A stretch of DNA of 64,000 nucleotides, taken from positions 1 through 64,000 of the forward strand of contig JAJFJJ010000047.1 of NCBI GenBank assembly GCA_021774195.1, in the 5' to 3' direction. Position numbers and translations under genes: made by a program. The notes under the pieces were generated by a model that saw only the letters and a list, made by a program, of their open reading frames with translations, did no database searches and was not told where the DNA came from. Below are positions 23,191-34,548 of this stretch, piece after piece. The first letter of the stretch is position 1. Every line of letters starts with the position of its first letter. This DNA comes from Nitrosomonas sp. (GTDB taxonomy: Bacteria > Pseudomonadota > Gammaproteobacteria > Burkholderiales > Nitrosomonadaceae).

Positions 23191-25161
23191 CTACTTGATG
23201 GATTTTTTTAATTGTTCAAGGATTGCTGGGTTCTCTAATGTGGAGATATCTTGGGTGATCTCTTCATCTTTAGCGAGTGTTCGTAATAAACGGCGCATAA
23301 TTTTACCGGATCGTGTTTTTGGTAAGTTTTCACCAAAACGTATTTCTTCCGGTTTGGCAATGGGACCAATTTCTTGTGCGACCCATTCACGTAACTCAAG
23401 TATGATTTTGCTGGCTTCTTCTGCTTGTGGTAACTGTCCTTTAAGTACCACAAAGGCAATCACGGACTCTCCTTTGATCTCATGTGGTTTCCCAACCACA
23501 GCTGCTTCTGCAACGAGTGGGTTGGCAACTAACGCTGATTCAATTTCCATTGTGCCTAATCGATGCCCTGAAACATTTAGAACATCATCAATGCGACCCA
23601 TAATCCAGAAATACCCATCATCATCACGATATGCAGAATCACCTGCTAGATAATATTTCCCTTGATCTATTTCCTCTGGAAAGTAAACTTTCTTGAAACG
23701 TTCCGGATCTTTCCAGAGTGTACGGATTTGTGAAGGGAAAGGATTTTTAATTACAAGGAACCCTCCATTCCCTTGTTCAACATCCTGACCAGTTTCGTCG
23801 ACAATGGCAGCTTGAATTCCAGGTAAAGGTAATGAGCAAGAACCTGGTTTGAGAGTAAATGCGCCAGGTAGTGGGGCGATCATGTGGCTGCCTGTTTCCG
23901 TTTGCCACCAAGTGTCAACAATTGGGCAGCGAGATTGCCCTACTTTTTCATAAAACCACATCCAAGCTTCTGGGTTAATTGGTTCACCTACTGAGCCGAG
24001 TAACCGCAATGATGAAAGGTCATGCTTTTCAGGTAAATCAGGCCCTAGTTTAATGAGTGAGCGTATTGCCGTGGGGGCAGTATAGAAAGTGGTTACTTTA
24101 TGTTTTTGGATAATTTCCCAGAAACGGCTGGCGTTCGGATAAGTTGGCACACCTTCAAAGATGACCTGGGTTGCGCCCATTGCTAGTGGACCGTAGGCCA
24201 CATAACTGTGTCCAGTTATCCAGCCGACATCTGCAGTACACCAAAATATATCAGAAGATTTATAATCAAACACCCATTGCATACTGACCATTGTTCCAAG
24301 CAAGTAGCCGGCGCTGGAGTGTTGTACACCTTTGGGTTTTCCGGTGGATCCGGATGTGTAAAGTGTAAATAATGGGTGTTCAGCATTGACCCACTCCGGT
24401 TCACAGTCTATGTTGGCCAATTGTGTAATTTCATGCCACCAGACATCACGATCAGGATTAAAAGGTATGTTTGAGCCAGAACGTTGATAAACAACGATGG
24501 ATTTAACGGAATTTGCGCCGCCCATACTCATTGCTTCATCAACAGTCGCTTTGAGTGGGTGATGCTTGCCGCCGCGTACTTGCTCGTCAGCAGTAATAAT
24601 GGTAACAGCGCCTGCATCAGTGATTCGCTCGTGAAGGCTTTTTGCAGAAAATCCGCCGAAAACGACTGAGTGTATTGCGCCTATACGAGCGCATGCCTGC
24701 ATGGCAACAACGGCTTCAATACGCATGGGCATGTAAATGACGACGCGATCACCTTTTTTAATGTTTTGAGCTTTCAGGGCATTGGCGAATTGGCAAACAC
24801 TTTGATGTAGTTCTCGGTAGGTTGCTTTAGTGATTTCGCCTTCATCAGATTCGAAAATGATGGCAGTTTTATCTGGTTGAGTACTTAAATGCCGATCAAG
24901 GCAGTTATAAGATATGTTTATTTCACCATCATTGAACCATTTGTAAAATGGCGGGTCACTTTCATCAAGTACTTGACTAAATGGTGAGTGCCACAAAAGG
25001 TAGTGATTGGCTTGTTTTGCCCAGAAGTTTTTATAATCCTTTTCAGCTTCTGTGCACATTGCTTGATATGCTGCCATACCAGATACGTTGGCTTGCTTAA
25101 CAAATGTACCGTTTGGTGGAAATGTGCGAGTTTCATTTAAAACGGATTCAATAACTGACAT
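23191..25161 (-). CDS. acs: Acetyl-CoA synthetase
   Basis: [27 protein letters not shown]-terminal [14 protein letters not shown]. Confidence 0.95.
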   Translation of the reverse strand: MSVIESVLNETRTFPPNGTFVKQANVSGMAAYQAMCTEAEKDYKNFWAKQANHYLLWHSPFSQVLDESDPPFYKWFNDGEINISYNCLDRHLSTQPDKTAIIFESDEGEITKATYRELHQSVCQFANALKAQNIKKGDRVVIYMPMRIEAVVAMQACARIGAIHSVVFGGFSAKSLHERITDAGAVTIITADEQVRGGKHHPLKATVDEAMSMGGANSVKSIVVYQRSGSNIPFNPDRDVWWHEITQLANIDCEPEWVNAEHPLFTLYTSGSTGKPKGVQHSSAGYLLGTMVSMQWVFDYKSSDIFWCTADVGWITGHSYVAYGPLAMGATQVIFEGVPTYPNASRFWEIIQKHKVTTFYTAPTAIRSLIKLGPDLPEKHDLSSLRLLGSVGEPINPEAWMWFYEKVGQSRCPIVDTWWQTETGSHMIAPLPGAFTLKPGSCSLPLPGIQAAIVDETGQDVEQGNGGFLVIKNPFPSQIRTLWKDPERFKKVYFPEEIDQGKYYLAGDSAYRDDDGYFWIMGRIDDVLNVSGHRLGTMEIESALVANPLVAEAAVVGKPHEIKGESVIAFVVLKGQLPQAEEASKIILELREWVAQEIGPIAKPEEIRFGENLPKTRSGKIMRRLLRTLAKDEEITQDISTLENPAILEQLKKSIK

Positions 25162-25431
25162 GTCTGACCTCCAAAAAACCGTGTGTGCTTTAGATTTGAG
25201 GTGATTGTAACATTAGCATTAAATTCGTAGCTGATAATTGCATGGTTGATTTGTGAGGTGAAATTAGGTCATTGTTGGTCTTTGTAACTCCATAGAGTAG
25301 GCCTCCTGTTTTTTCGGGGAGCATTTGCTTGTGAATGATAGTATCGCATTATTAACTACTAAGGCACTACATCTGATGAAGATTGTGTTTCTTATTTCAT
25401 AAAATTTTGTTAGAATGCTCGAATAAATTCG

Positions 25432-25460
25432 ATGGGCTTTGTTAGCCCATTTTTTATTTG
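25432..25460 (+). promoter_or_regulatory. Attenuator-like hairpin with T-rich tract in rimP leader
   Basis: ATGGGCT ttgtt AGCCCAT followed by TTTTTATTTG, ending about 10 nt before the rimP ATG at 25471. Confidence 0.6.
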
Positions 25461-25470
25461 TGGCGAGGCT

Positions 25471-25899
25471 ATGGTACTAGAAGAATTGTTGGAATCAACT
25501 CTCGAGGGTATGGGGTATGAGTTGATTGAGGTTGAGCAATTGGCACGTGGCAAGTTATTACGGGTTTTTGTAGATAAAGAGGGCGGTATCAATATTGATG
25601 ATTGTGTGGCAATTAGTAATCATTTAAATCAGTTGTTGTTGGTTGAGAATATTGACTATGGTCGACTGGAGGTGTCTTCGCCTGGATTAGATAGGCCGCT
25701 GAAGAAAGAGGCCGATTTTCTCCGTTTTCAGGGGGAAACAATTAAGTTGAAACTGCGTGTCCCATTGCAGGGACAAAGAAATTTTGTTGGGGTTTTGCGG
25801 GAAATAGATAATGGTATTTTAAAACTGGAAGTTGAAGGAAAATTGTTAGACCTTGAATTGAGTAACCTTGGAAAAGCTCGTTTGGTTCCAAAGTTGTAG
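25471..25899 (+). CDS. rimP: Ribosome maturation factor RimP
   Basis: [20 protein letters not shown]...[12 protein letters not shown]; precedes nusA. Confidence 0.93.
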   Translation: MVLEELLESTLEGMGYELIEVEQLARGKLLRVFVDKEGGINIDDCVAISNHLNQLLLVENIDYGRLEVSSPGLDRPLKKEADFLRFQGETIKLKLRVPLQGQRNFVGVLREIDNGILKLEVEGKLLDLELSNLGKARLVPKL

Positions 25900-25925
25900 G
25901 CGTATAAAAATTTGGCTGGAGGACT

Positions 25926-27398
25926 ATGAGCCGCGAAATTTTACTGTTAGTTGATGCGTTGGCGCGTGAAAAATCTGTTGAAAAAGAAATCGTTTTCACT
26001 GCGCTAGAAATGGCATTGGCTTCTGCAACAAAAAAACGATTTCATGAAGATGTTGATGCACGTGTTTCGATCGATAGAGAAACGGGTGATTATCAATCTT
26101 ATCGTCGTTGGTTGGTAGTTGAAGATGATGCTATTGAGGAGCCTGATCACGAGATAAAGCTGTCTGAAGCACAACAAGATAGTGTTGATATTCAGTTGGG
26201 GGACTATGTTGAGTCACCTTTGGAGCCTATTGAGTTTGGTCGTATCGGTGCGCAGGCGGCAAAGCAGGTGATTTTTCAGAAGATACGGGACGCAGAGCGT
26301 GAGCAGATGCTGAGTGATTTCCTTGAGCGTGAGGAATACTTAGTGGCTGGGACAATTAAGCGTATGGAACGTGGGAATGCGATTATTGAATCTGGCAGAA
26401 TTGAAGCTGAATTGCCGCGAGATCAGATGATCCCTAAAGAAAATTTGCGTGTGGGTGATCGTATACGCGCTTATCTTTATAAAGTTGATCGTGCTGCTAG
26501 AGGGCCGCAATTAAAGCTCTCACGTATTTCTCCTGAATTTCTGATGAAGTTGTTTGAGTTGGAAGTACCCGAGATTGAAGAAGGGTTGTTGGAAATTAAA
26601 GTAGCTTCAAGGGACCCTGGATCACGTGCCAAGATCGCAGTTAAATCCAATGATCAGCGTGTAGACCCAATTGGTACCTGTGTAGGTATGCGTGGTTCAC
26701 GAGTACAAGCGGTGATTTCTGAATTGGCTGGTGAACGAGTCGATATTATTTTGTGGTCGGATGACCCTGCAACTTTTATCATTAATGCATTGGCTCCTGC
26801 TGAAATTAGCAGCATTATGGTTGATGAAGAAAATCATAGTATGGACATTGTGGTTGATGATGAGAATCTAGCGCAAGCTATTGGTCGTGGTGGTCAAAAT
26901 GTACGATTAGCTTCAGAACTGACTGGGTGGGAGCTTAACATTATGACCGTGGAAGAATCCCAGACCAAACATGAAGAAGAGGCATCAGTAACTTGTCAGT
27001 TGTTCATGGATAAGCTAGACGTGGATGAAGAGGTTGCAAGTATTCTTGTGCAAGAAGGATTTGCGACTTTGGAAGAGGTCGCTTACGTGCCTATCGATGA
27101 AATGATGGAAATTGAATCGTTTGACGAAGAAACGATTGATGAGATTCGTAATCGCGCACGTAATGTTTTGCTGACTGAAGCGATTGTCAGTGAAGAGAAG
27201 ATTGAGAACGTTGCTGCAGACTTATTGTCTTTGGAAGGTATGGATATTGAGACTGTGCGGATGTTGGCCGCTAGAGGGATTAACAGCCAGACTGATCTGG
27301 CTGATTTGGCTGCAGATGATTTAGTTGAGATAACTGGAATGGAAATTGAGCGTGCGAATCAATTAATTATAAAGGCACGCGAACCATGGTTTGCTTAA
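25926..27398 (+). CDS. nusA: Transcription termination/antitermination protein NusA
   Basis: [33 protein letters not shown]1 and KH domains. Confidence 0.96.
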   Translation: MSREILLLVDALAREKSVEKEIVFTALEMALASATKKRFHEDVDARVSIDRETGDYQSYRRWLVVEDDAIEEPDHEIKLSEAQQDSVDIQLGDYVESPLEPIEFGRIGAQAAKQVIFQKIRDAEREQMLSDFLEREEYLVAGTIKRMERGNAIIESGRIEAELPRDQMIPKENLRVGDRIRAYLYKVDRAARGPQLKLSRISPEFLMKLFELEVPEIEEGLLEIKVASRDPGSRAKIAVKSNDQRVDPIGTCVGMRGSRVQAVISELAGERVDIILWSDDPATFIINALAPAEISSIMVDEENHSMDIVVDDENLAQAIGRGGQNVRLASELTGWELNIMTVEESQTKHEEEASVTCQLFMDKLDVDEEVASILVQEGFATLEEVAYVPIDEMMEIESFDEETIDEIRNRARNVLLTEAIVSEEKIENVAADLLSLEGMDIETVRMLAARGINSQTDLADLAADDLVEITGMEIERANQLIIKAREPWFA

Positions 27399-27470
27399 TT
27401 TTTGTTTGATGCCAATAGATATTACACATATATCGATTGGTTTGATGTTTTGAATGCTGAAGGGTTATAG

Positions 27471-30098
27471 ATGGCTCATATGAGTGTAGAACAATTTGCT
27501 AACGAACTTGGTTTGTTGCCGGCGGTATTGCTTGAACAATTGCAAGCGGCAGGAGTAAAAAAAATGTTGGCTGAAGATGGTTTGACCGAGCAAGATAAGG
27601 CTCAATTACTTGAGTATCTACGTAAGACTCATGGTGCATCGACAAATAAAAGCAAAGTGACGTTAACACGTCGTCAAACTTCTGAAATTCGAAAATCTGA
27701 TAGTGCCGGTCGCCCGAGAACAATACAGGTTGAAGTTCGCAAAAGACGTGTATTTACTAAACCTGGCGTATCTGATAAGGCTCAGGCCGAACCTATACAG
27801 CAGACTAAAGTGGCTGAGAAAGTCCAAGTGGATCCTGTTGTAGATGCGGAACAATTAGCGTTACGAGAAGCAGAAGCAAAAAGACAGGCTGAATTAATTG
27901 CAAGGCAGACAGCAGAGTTTAAAGAAAAACAAACAAAGAAAAAGAGCGGAGAAATAGAAGTTAATAAGCAGGACGCTGAGACAAAAGAAGAAACTGAGGC
28001 GCTAAAAGAATCGGAGAATATGCCGGCGACAGAGAAAAAGACTGCGCCTGAGACTGTTTCAGAGAAAGAGTCAGCCCATGCAGAAAAAGTGAGTTCACCA
28101 GCTAGTGCAACAGAAGGGACATTACATAAGCCGGAAGTAAAGCCAGAGAATAAAACCGAAAAGAAAAAGAAACCGGTTAAGCAAGTTGTATGGAAAGATG
28201 ATGGCGTAAAAAAGCGAAACGTGAAGTCTCGTGGGGATCAAAAAACCAATCAAGGTTGGCGAACACGACGTGACAGACACAGTAAGCCTGCATCATCTGG
28301 TAACCAACAAAATGCGCATGGTTTTTCTGCGCCGACTGAACCAATTGTGCATGAAGTAATGGTGCCGGAAACAATTTCTGTCGGAGCGTTAGCTCAAAAA
28401 ATGTCGGTTAAAGCAGCCGATGTGATTAAGGTGTTGATGAAGATGGGTAGTATGGTGACCATCAATCAAATGCTAGACCAAGAGACCGCAATGATTGTTG
28501 TTGAGGAGATGGGGCATGTGGCAAAATATGCCGCACTTGATAGTCCAGAAGCATTTTTGACTGATGATGAATCATCAGAAACAGAAGTCGATATGGAATC
28601 GAGAGCACCTGTTGTTACAGTGATGGGGCATGTTGATCACGGAAAAACTTCATTGCTTGATTATATTCGTCGTTCAAGAGTTGCTGGTGGTGAGGCTGGT
28701 GGAATAACGCAGCATATCGGGGCTTATCATGTAGAAACTGATCGCGGGATGGTTACCTTTCTCGATACCCCTGGCCATGAAGCTTTTACTGCTATGAGAG
28801 CGCGTGGTACTAAAATCACTGATATTGTGATTTTAGTAGTTGCTGCCGATGATGGTGTTATGCCGCAAACTATTGAGGCAATTCATCACGCGAAAGCGGC
28901 TGCTATTCCAGTTATTGTTGCAGTAAATAAGATGGATAAACCGGAAGCTAATGTCGAACGAATAAGGCAGGAACTGGTTGCGCATGAAGTGGTGCCTGAA
29001 GACTGGGGTGGCGATACGATGTTTATCGAAGTCTCTGCTAAAACAGGACAAGGTATAGATGCGTTGTTGGAAAGTATCTTACTGCAAGCGGAATTATTAG
29101 AACTCAAAGCGCCGACAAAGGCCGCTGCAAAAGGTGTGGTGATAGAGTCTCGCTTAGATAAAGGACGTGGTCCTGTAGCAACAATATTAGTGCAGTCTGG
29201 CACATTGAAACGTGGTGACGTGCTATTAGCTGGCGCTGTATTTGGGAAGATACGTGCCATGAATGATGAGAATGGAAAACCGATCAAGCAGGCTGGTACC
29301 TCAATACCGGTTGAAATACAGGGGTTATCTGAAGTGCCTGATGCTGGTGAGGTAGTGATATCTCTGGATGATGAGCGAAAAGCACGAGAAATAGCATTGT
29401 TTCGTCAGGGTAAATATCGTGATGTGAAGCTTGCAAAATTGCAGGCAGCAAAGCTGGAAAATGTGTTCGAACAGCAAGATGATGTCAAAATATTAACGCT
29501 AATTATTAAAGCGGATGTACAAGGTTCATGTGAAGCTTTGGCTCATGCATTGCATAAAATTTCAACCGAAGAAGTGAAAGTCAATATTATCCATAGCGCT
29601 GTTGGTGCAATTATTGAATCCGATATTAATTTGTCACTGGCTTCAAAAGCGGTTGTTATTGGTTTTAATGTTCGTGCGGATGCAAGTGCACGTAAATTGA
29701 TTTCTTCAAGTGGTGTAGATGTTCGGTACTACAATATTATTTATGAAGCAGTAGATGAAATTAAAGCGGCGCTCTCAGGGATGATGGCACCTGATCGTAA
29801 AGAAACTATTTTGGGTCTAATTGATGTTCGTGAAGTGTATCGTATTCCAAAAGTTGGTGTGGTGGCAGGTTGTTATGTGCAAGATGGTATGGTTAAAAAG
29901 AACTCTTTAGTTAGATTATTACGTGATGGTAAGGTGGTACATAGCACCGAGTTAGATTCACTGAAACGTTTTAAAGATGATGCTAAGGAAGTTCGTGAAG
30001 GGTTTGAGTGCGGCTTGTCATTAAAAAATTATAGTGATATTCAAGTGGGTGATCAGTTAGAGGTCTATGAGGTCGTCGAAACGGCGAGATCTTTATAA
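27471..30098 (+). CDS. infB: Translation initiation factor IF-2
   Basis: [39 protein letters not shown]. Confidence 0.98.
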   Translation: MAHMSVEQFANELGLLPAVLLEQLQAAGVKKMLAEDGLTEQDKAQLLEYLRKTHGASTNKSKVTLTRRQTSEIRKSDSAGRPRTIQVEVRKRRVFTKPGVSDKAQAEPIQQTKVAEKVQVDPVVDAEQLALREAEAKRQAELIARQTAEFKEKQTKKKSGEIEVNKQDAETKEETEALKESENMPATEKKTAPETVSEKESAHAEKVSSPASATEGTLHKPEVKPENKTEKKKKPVKQVVWKDDGVKKRNVKSRGDQKTNQGWRTRRDRHSKPASSGNQQNAHGFSAPTEPIVHEVMVPETISVGALAQKMSVKAADVIKVLMKMGSMVTINQMLDQETAMIVVEEMGHVAKYAALDSPEAFLTDDESSETEVDMESRAPVVTVMGHVDHGKTSLLDYIRRSRVAGGEAGGITQHIGAYHVETDRGMVTFLDTPGHEAFTAMRARGTKITDIVILVVAADDGVMPQTIEAIHHAKAAAIPVIVAVNKMDKPEANVERIRQELVAHEVVPEDWGGDTMFIEVSAKTGQGIDALLESILLQAELLELKAPTKAAAKGVVIESRLDKGRGPVATILVQSGTLKRGDVLLAGAVFGKIRAMNDENGKPIKQAGTSIPVEIQGLSEVPDAGEVVISLDDERKAREIALFRQGKYRDVKLAKLQAAKLENVFEQQDDVKILTLIIKADVQGSCEALAHALHKISTEEVKVNIIHSAVGAIIESDINLSLASKAVVIGFNVRADASARKLISSSGVDVRYYNIIYEAVDEIKAALSGMMAPDRKETILGLIDVREVYRIPKVGVVAGCYVQDGMVKKNSLVRLLRDGKVVHSTELDSLKRFKDDAKEVREGFECGLSLKNYSDIQVGDQLEVYEVVETARSL

Positions 30099-30122
30099 CA
30101 AGAATCTTTCCGGATCATTAAG

Positions 30123-30506
30123 ATGCCTAAAGACTATTCGCGTTCATTACGAATTGCAGATCAAATACAGCGCGAGATGGCAGATCTCCTACAGCATGAA
30201 ATCAAAGATCCGCGAGTGAAGCAGATTACAGTTACTGCAGTAGAAGTGACTCGAGACTATAGCCATGCAAAGGTTTTTTACACGACATTGGGTAGTTCTG
30301 AAGATAAGTTATTGGTGGAAAAAGGTTTGCAACATGCAAATGGCTTTTTGCGGTCTAGTTTGTCCCATAGAATAAAATTAAGAATTGTTCCTCAATTGCA
30401 TTTTGTCTATGATGAATCTGTTGAGCGCGGCGTGTATTTATCAAAACTAATTGATGAGGCAGTTGCTCTGGAAACAGAAGTCAAGCCACCCAATCCTGAT
30501 TCATAA
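30123..30506 (+). CDS. rbfA: Ribosome-binding factor A
   Basis: RIADQIQREMADLLQHEIKDPRV; follows infB. Confidence 0.95.
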   Translation: MPKDYSRSLRIADQIQREMADLLQHEIKDPRVKQITVTAVEVTRDYSHAKVFYTTLGSSEDKLLVEKGLQHANGFLRSSLSHRIKLRIVPQLHFVYDESVERGVYLSKLIDEAVALETEVKPPNPDS

Positions 30507-30513
30507 AGCATGC

Positions 30514-31482
30514 ATGATGCACGCTATTGCAATACAAAATAAATCTATACGCCCCCCAAAACGTCATATTAGTGGTGTTTTATTATTAGACAAGCCATAT
30601 GGTATTTCTTCTAATAAAGCATTACAAATCGCTAAATATCATTATTTAGCTGCAAAATCTGGGCATACTGGCACGTTGGATCCATTAGCAACTGGCTTAT
30701 TGCCCGTTTGTTTTGGTGAAGCCACAAAATTTTCTTCTGTTTTATTGGAATCGGATAAAACCTATCAAGCTGTTTTAAAGCTTGGCGTTCTCAGTACAAC
30801 AGGTGATGTTGAAGGAGAACTTGAACAAACAGCTTCCGAGGAGAGTTTGCGGAATCTTTCATTTTCACAATGTGAGCAAGTATTGAAAGGTTTTGTCGGT
30901 AAGATCATGCAAACTCCACCGATGTATAGTGCGCTAAAGCATCAAGGTAAACCGTTATATACCTATGCCCGAGAAGGAAAGGCGGTGAAAAGACAGGCGC
31001 GTGAAATTAATATTTATCAGATACGAGTTGACTCATTAGAGGATAGTGAGCTGCAAATTACTGTAACCTGTGGTACAGGAACTTATATTCGTACCTTGGC
31101 TGAGGATATAGGAAAAGCATTGGGTGTTGGTGGTGCTTATCTGATCAAATTATGCCGTACTGCTATTGATTGCTTTGATTTGTCACAAGCAAAAACATTG
31201 AGCATTTTAGAAGAAATGACATTAACCGAACGTGACCGATGCCTTTTGCCGGTAGATTGTTTTTTGCATCACTATCCAGCACTGATGTTGGACAAGATAA
31301 CAGCTCTAGATCTAATACAGGGACGTGCGGTGTCGATTAATACACAGAATTATCCTGAGGAAAGTTTCGTCAGGTTATATCATAAACAACAGGTGTTTAT
31401 AGGGTTAGGTCAAATAAAAAAAGGGCAGCAATTAATTGTTAAACGATTGCTTGCCAATTCTAGTTTGCTTGATATCGTGTAA
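30514..31482 (+). CDS. truB: tRNA pseudouridine(55) synthase
   Basis: GVLLLDKPYGISSNKALQIAK...GHTGTLDPLATGLLPVC. Confidence 0.95.
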   Translation: MMHAIAIQNKSIRPPKRHISGVLLLDKPYGISSNKALQIAKYHYLAAKSGHTGTLDPLATGLLPVCFGEATKFSSVLLESDKTYQAVLKLGVLSTTGDVEGELEQTASEESLRNLSFSQCEQVLKGFVGKIMQTPPMYSALKHQGKPLYTYAREGKAVKRQAREINIYQIRVDSLEDSELQITVTCGTGTYIRTLAEDIGKALGVGGAYLIKLCRTAIDCFDLSQAKTLSILEEMTLTERDRCLLPVDCFLHHYPALMLDKITALDLIQGRAVSINTQNYPEESFVRLYHKQQVFIGLGQIKKGQQLIVKRLLANSSLLDIV

Positions 31483-31614
31483 GTTGTTAACTTTCTTCAT
31501 TAATAGGCGTATTTATTGGGGGTTTTATAAACTCAACTTACTGACGCCTATTAAGTCAGTGTCACAGGTGGTTCTAATGCGTTATAATCCCCCGTTTTAC
31601 TTCACGAAAAACTG

Positions 31615-32229
31615 ATGTTGCAAGGTAGTGATTTAGTGTGTGTGAGAGGTGACCGGCGGCTCTTTAAGAACGTCAATTTCACCTTGGGAGCGGGCGGTTT
31701 AATGCAGGTTGGTGGTCCTAATGGCAGTGGGAAAACCAGTTTGTTACGCATGTTATGCGGTCTGTCAAATCCAGCGCTAGGTGAAATCCAATGGTGCGGG
31801 ACGCCGATCCAGTCATTAGGGGATGAATATTATGCCAGCATGACTTATATCGGTCATTTGAGTGGCACCAAGGATGATTTGACGGCGATTGAAAATTTAC
31901 GCATATCCAGTGCTTTAGCTGGCGTTGAAATTGATGAACCAAAAGCCCGTGAAGCATTGCAACATATGGGACTGGCAAGTAGAGAACATTTGCCGGTGAA
32001 AGTACTGTCCCAAGGACAGCGTAGGCGGGTAGCATTAGCCCGTTTGTTGGTTTGTCAGACGACATTATGGATTCTGGATGAACCTTTGGCCGCCTTAGAT
32101 GTGTCAGCGGTTAAATTAATTCAGCAGTTACTGGAGCAGCATTTGGAACAAGGTGGCATGGTAGTGATGACAACACACCAGGAAATAGAGATTACTGCAG
32201 CATCCATTACGCAACTGCAATTGGCCTAA
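31615..32229 (+). CDS. ccmA: Heme exporter ATP-binding protein CcmA
   Basis: Walker A GPNGSGKTSLLRML, LSQGQRRRVALARLL; ccm cluster. Confidence 0.95.
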   Translation: MLQGSDLVCVRGDRRLFKNVNFTLGAGGLMQVGGPNGSGKTSLLRMLCGLSNPALGEIQWCGTPIQSLGDEYYASMTYIGHLSGTKDDLTAIENLRISSALAGVEIDEPKAREALQHMGLASREHLPVKVLSQGQRRRVALARLLVCQTTLWILDEPLAALDVSAVKLIQQLLEQHLEQGGMVVMTTHQEIEITAASITQLQLA

Positions 32230-32230
32230 T

Positions 32231-32890
32231 ATGTTTTTTTGGATAATTAGGCGTGATTTGTTATTGGCTATGCGTCGACGTTCTGACGTATTTACCACAT
32301 TATTCTTTTTTGTAATCGTTGTTAGCTTATTTCCGCTGAGTGTTGGGCCTGAAATGAATATGCTGAGGACGATGGCACCTGGTGTCGTGTGGGTTGCTGC
32401 ATTGTTGGCTGCAATGTTGTCTTTGGGTCGAATGTTTTCTAACGACTATCTGGATGGTACATTGGAGCAGATGTTACTTTCTCCGCAATCTTTGTCTTTA
32501 CTTGTGTTGGGGAAGGCCTTAGCGCATTGGTTGGTGACTGGTGTGCCTCTGGTGTTAATGGCGCCAGTACTCGGTATTCAATATGATTTGCCTGCCGAAG
32601 CACTTTTTGTACTGACGGTCTCATTGCTGCTGGGTACGCCGGTTTTAAGTTTGATTGGCGCGATTGGTGCGGCGTTGACATTGGGTTTAAGAGGTGGTGG
32701 CGTACTTGTTTCACTGTTGGTGCTGCCATTGTACATTCCTGTGCTTATTTTTGGATCAGGTGCAGTTGAAGCAAATATGGCTGGTCTTGGTTACGATGCG
32801 CATATGTCATTACTGGGCGCGTTCTTACTTGTTTCGCTAGTCTTTGCCCCATGGGCGGCAGCGGCTTCTTTACGTGTTTCTATGGAGTAG
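32231..32890 (+). CDS. ccmB: Heme exporter protein CcmB
   Basis: Multi-TM protein directly after ccmA. Confidence 0.94.
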   Translation: MFFWIIRRDLLLAMRRRSDVFTTLFFFVIVVSLFPLSVGPEMNMLRTMAPGVVWVAALLAAMLSLGRMFSNDYLDGTLEQMLLSPQSLSLLVLGKALAHWLVTGVPLVLMAPVLGIQYDLPAEALFVLTVSLLLGTPVLSLIGAIGAALTLGLRGGGVLVSLLVLPLYIPVLIFGSGAVEANMAGLGYDAHMSLLGAFLLVSLVFAPWAAAASLRVSME

Positions 32891-33077
32891 GTGGGTTAAG
32901 GCTTGGTAGCACGTAACATTCTGTTAATAAATTTAACGCTACTAAAACTTTTAATATCTTGACGCTTCTAAGAGAAAGCAATTCTGGATTTTAGTTTTTT
33001 AGTATAGAATTGCGGCTACAAAAATTAGAGCCAAAACATAGAACTAAAATTTAATATTAAGAATTATATAATTTAAT

Positions 33078-33824
33078 ATGGCAATTAACTGGTTTAAATA
33101 TTCTTCACCGGCAAGTTTTTATTCTCTAGCCGGTAAAATGATACCGATATTTGTATTCTTGGCGGTCGTTTTAACAATCGCTGGTTTATATGTCGGGTTT
33201 TTTGTGGCTCCGACTGATTTTCAACAAGGTGAGGCTTACAGGATTATCTTTATTCATGTTCCCGCTGCTTGGATGTCAATGTTCCTTTATGTGATTATGG
33301 CAGTCTGGGCCGGAATCGGTCTTGCTTTTAATACGAGATTGTCCTCTATGATGGCAACCGCAATCGCACCGACAGGTGCTATGTTTACTTTTCTGGCATT
33401 GTGGACAGGTGCGTTGTGGGGTAAGCCAATGTGGGGCACTTGGTGGGTTTGGGATGCGCGCCTAACATCTGAACTAATATTATTGTTTCTTTATATTGGG
33501 TTTATGTCATTGCAAGCGGCAATTGATGACCCGCGTCGGGCAGATAAAGCGGGTGCTATTATTGCATTGGTTGGTGTGGTCAATATTCCGATTATTTATT
33601 TTTCAGTGCAATGGTGGAACACACTGCATCAAGGTGCATCGGTTAGCCTCAATCAAGCGCCGGCAATGGCTACCACGATGTTGACGGGCATGATGATTAT
33701 GGTGTTTGCGAGTTGGATGTACTCTATTGTGGTGATTCTGAAACGTGTACGAGTGATTATACTTGAGCGGGAAAGTCATACAGCATGGGTAGCAGAGTTG
33801 AGGAAGAAGGAGGCTGCACGATGA
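33078..33824 (+). CDS. ccmC: Heme exporter protein CcmC
   Basis: WGKPMWGTWWVWDARLTSELILLFLYIG tryptophan-rich motif. Confidence 0.96.
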   Translation: MAINWFKYSSPASFYSLAGKMIPIFVFLAVVLTIAGLYVGFFVAPTDFQQGEAYRIIFIHVPAAWMSMFLYVIMAVWAGIGLAFNTRLSSMMATAIAPTGAMFTFLALWTGALWGKPMWGTWWVWDARLTSELILLFLYIGFMSLQAAIDDPRRADKAGAIIALVGVVNIPIIYFSVQWWNTLHQGASVSLNQAPAMATTMLTGMMIMVFASWMYSIVVILKRVRVIILERESHTAWVAELRKKEAAR

Positions 33825-34021
33825 ATTGGGAAAGTTGGTCAGAATTTTTTGCAATGGGCGGCTATGGTGTTTATGTCTGGGGATCATACTTTGTGACCCT
33901 TATTTGTATCGTCGGTGAAGTGTTATTAATTTCAAAACGGCGGAGAACTTTGGATAAACATTATGGTCTGATTCACGACTCAAACACAAAAGAAGAGATA
34001 AAAAATGAAACCACGTCATAA
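33821..34021 (+). CDS. ccmD: Heme exporter protein CcmD
   Basis: [26 protein letters not shown] overlaps the end of ccmC. Confidence 0.9.
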   Translation: MNWESWSEFFAMGGYGVYVWGSYFVTLICIVGEVLLISKRRRTLDKHYGLIHDSNTKEEIKNETTS

Positions 34022-34454
34022 AAAACTTGCAGCAATCGTTGCAGGTGTCACTGCATTGGGTGTTGCATCGATTCTGGTGTTAAATGCATTCCAAAGTAAT
34101 TTGGTCTTTTTCTTTAGTCCAACGCAGGTGATGGCAAATGAAGCGCCTGTTGGTAAGAGTTTCCGTATTGGCGGGCTTGTCGAGATGGGCAGTATTCAAC
34201 GTGAAGATGGTAGTACAACCGTTAGATTTGCAGTAACTGATACTGCTGAGATAATTCCAGTCATTTATACCGGTATTTTGCCTGACCTTTTTAAAGAAGG
34301 TAAAGGTGTTGTCGCACAAGGAAAATTGTCGGATAACGGTATTTTTGAAGCCGATGAAGTGTTAGCTAAACACGATGAAAACTATATGCCACCTGAAGCA
34401 GCAGAAGCTTTAGAACAAGCTGCCAAGGCTCAGAAAGCGTCTCTAACACAATAA
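34005..34454 (+). CDS. ccmE: Cytochrome c maturation heme chaperone CcmE
   Basis: FFFSPTQV...[12 protein letters not shown]...VAQGKL...[13 protein letters not shown]. Confidence 0.96.
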   Translation: MKPRHKKLAAIVAGVTALGVASILVLNAFQSNLVFFFSPTQVMANEAPVGKSFRIGGLVEMGSIQREDGSTTVRFAVTDTAEIIPVIYTGILPDLFKEGKGVVAQGKLSDNGIFEADEVLAKHDENYMPPEAAEALEQAAKAQKASLTQ

Positions 34455-34548
34455 CAGGCTAATCGTTTATGGTGGTAGTGTTTGTATATAAACTACTGCT
34501 CTTGATTTTCAGCTTTTCAGCTTAAACCTTTACTTATAATTTAATATT

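Noticed and set aside
27890-28330. Lys/Glu-rich region in infB
   Set aside because: Variable charged linker is typical of the IF-2 N-terminal region.
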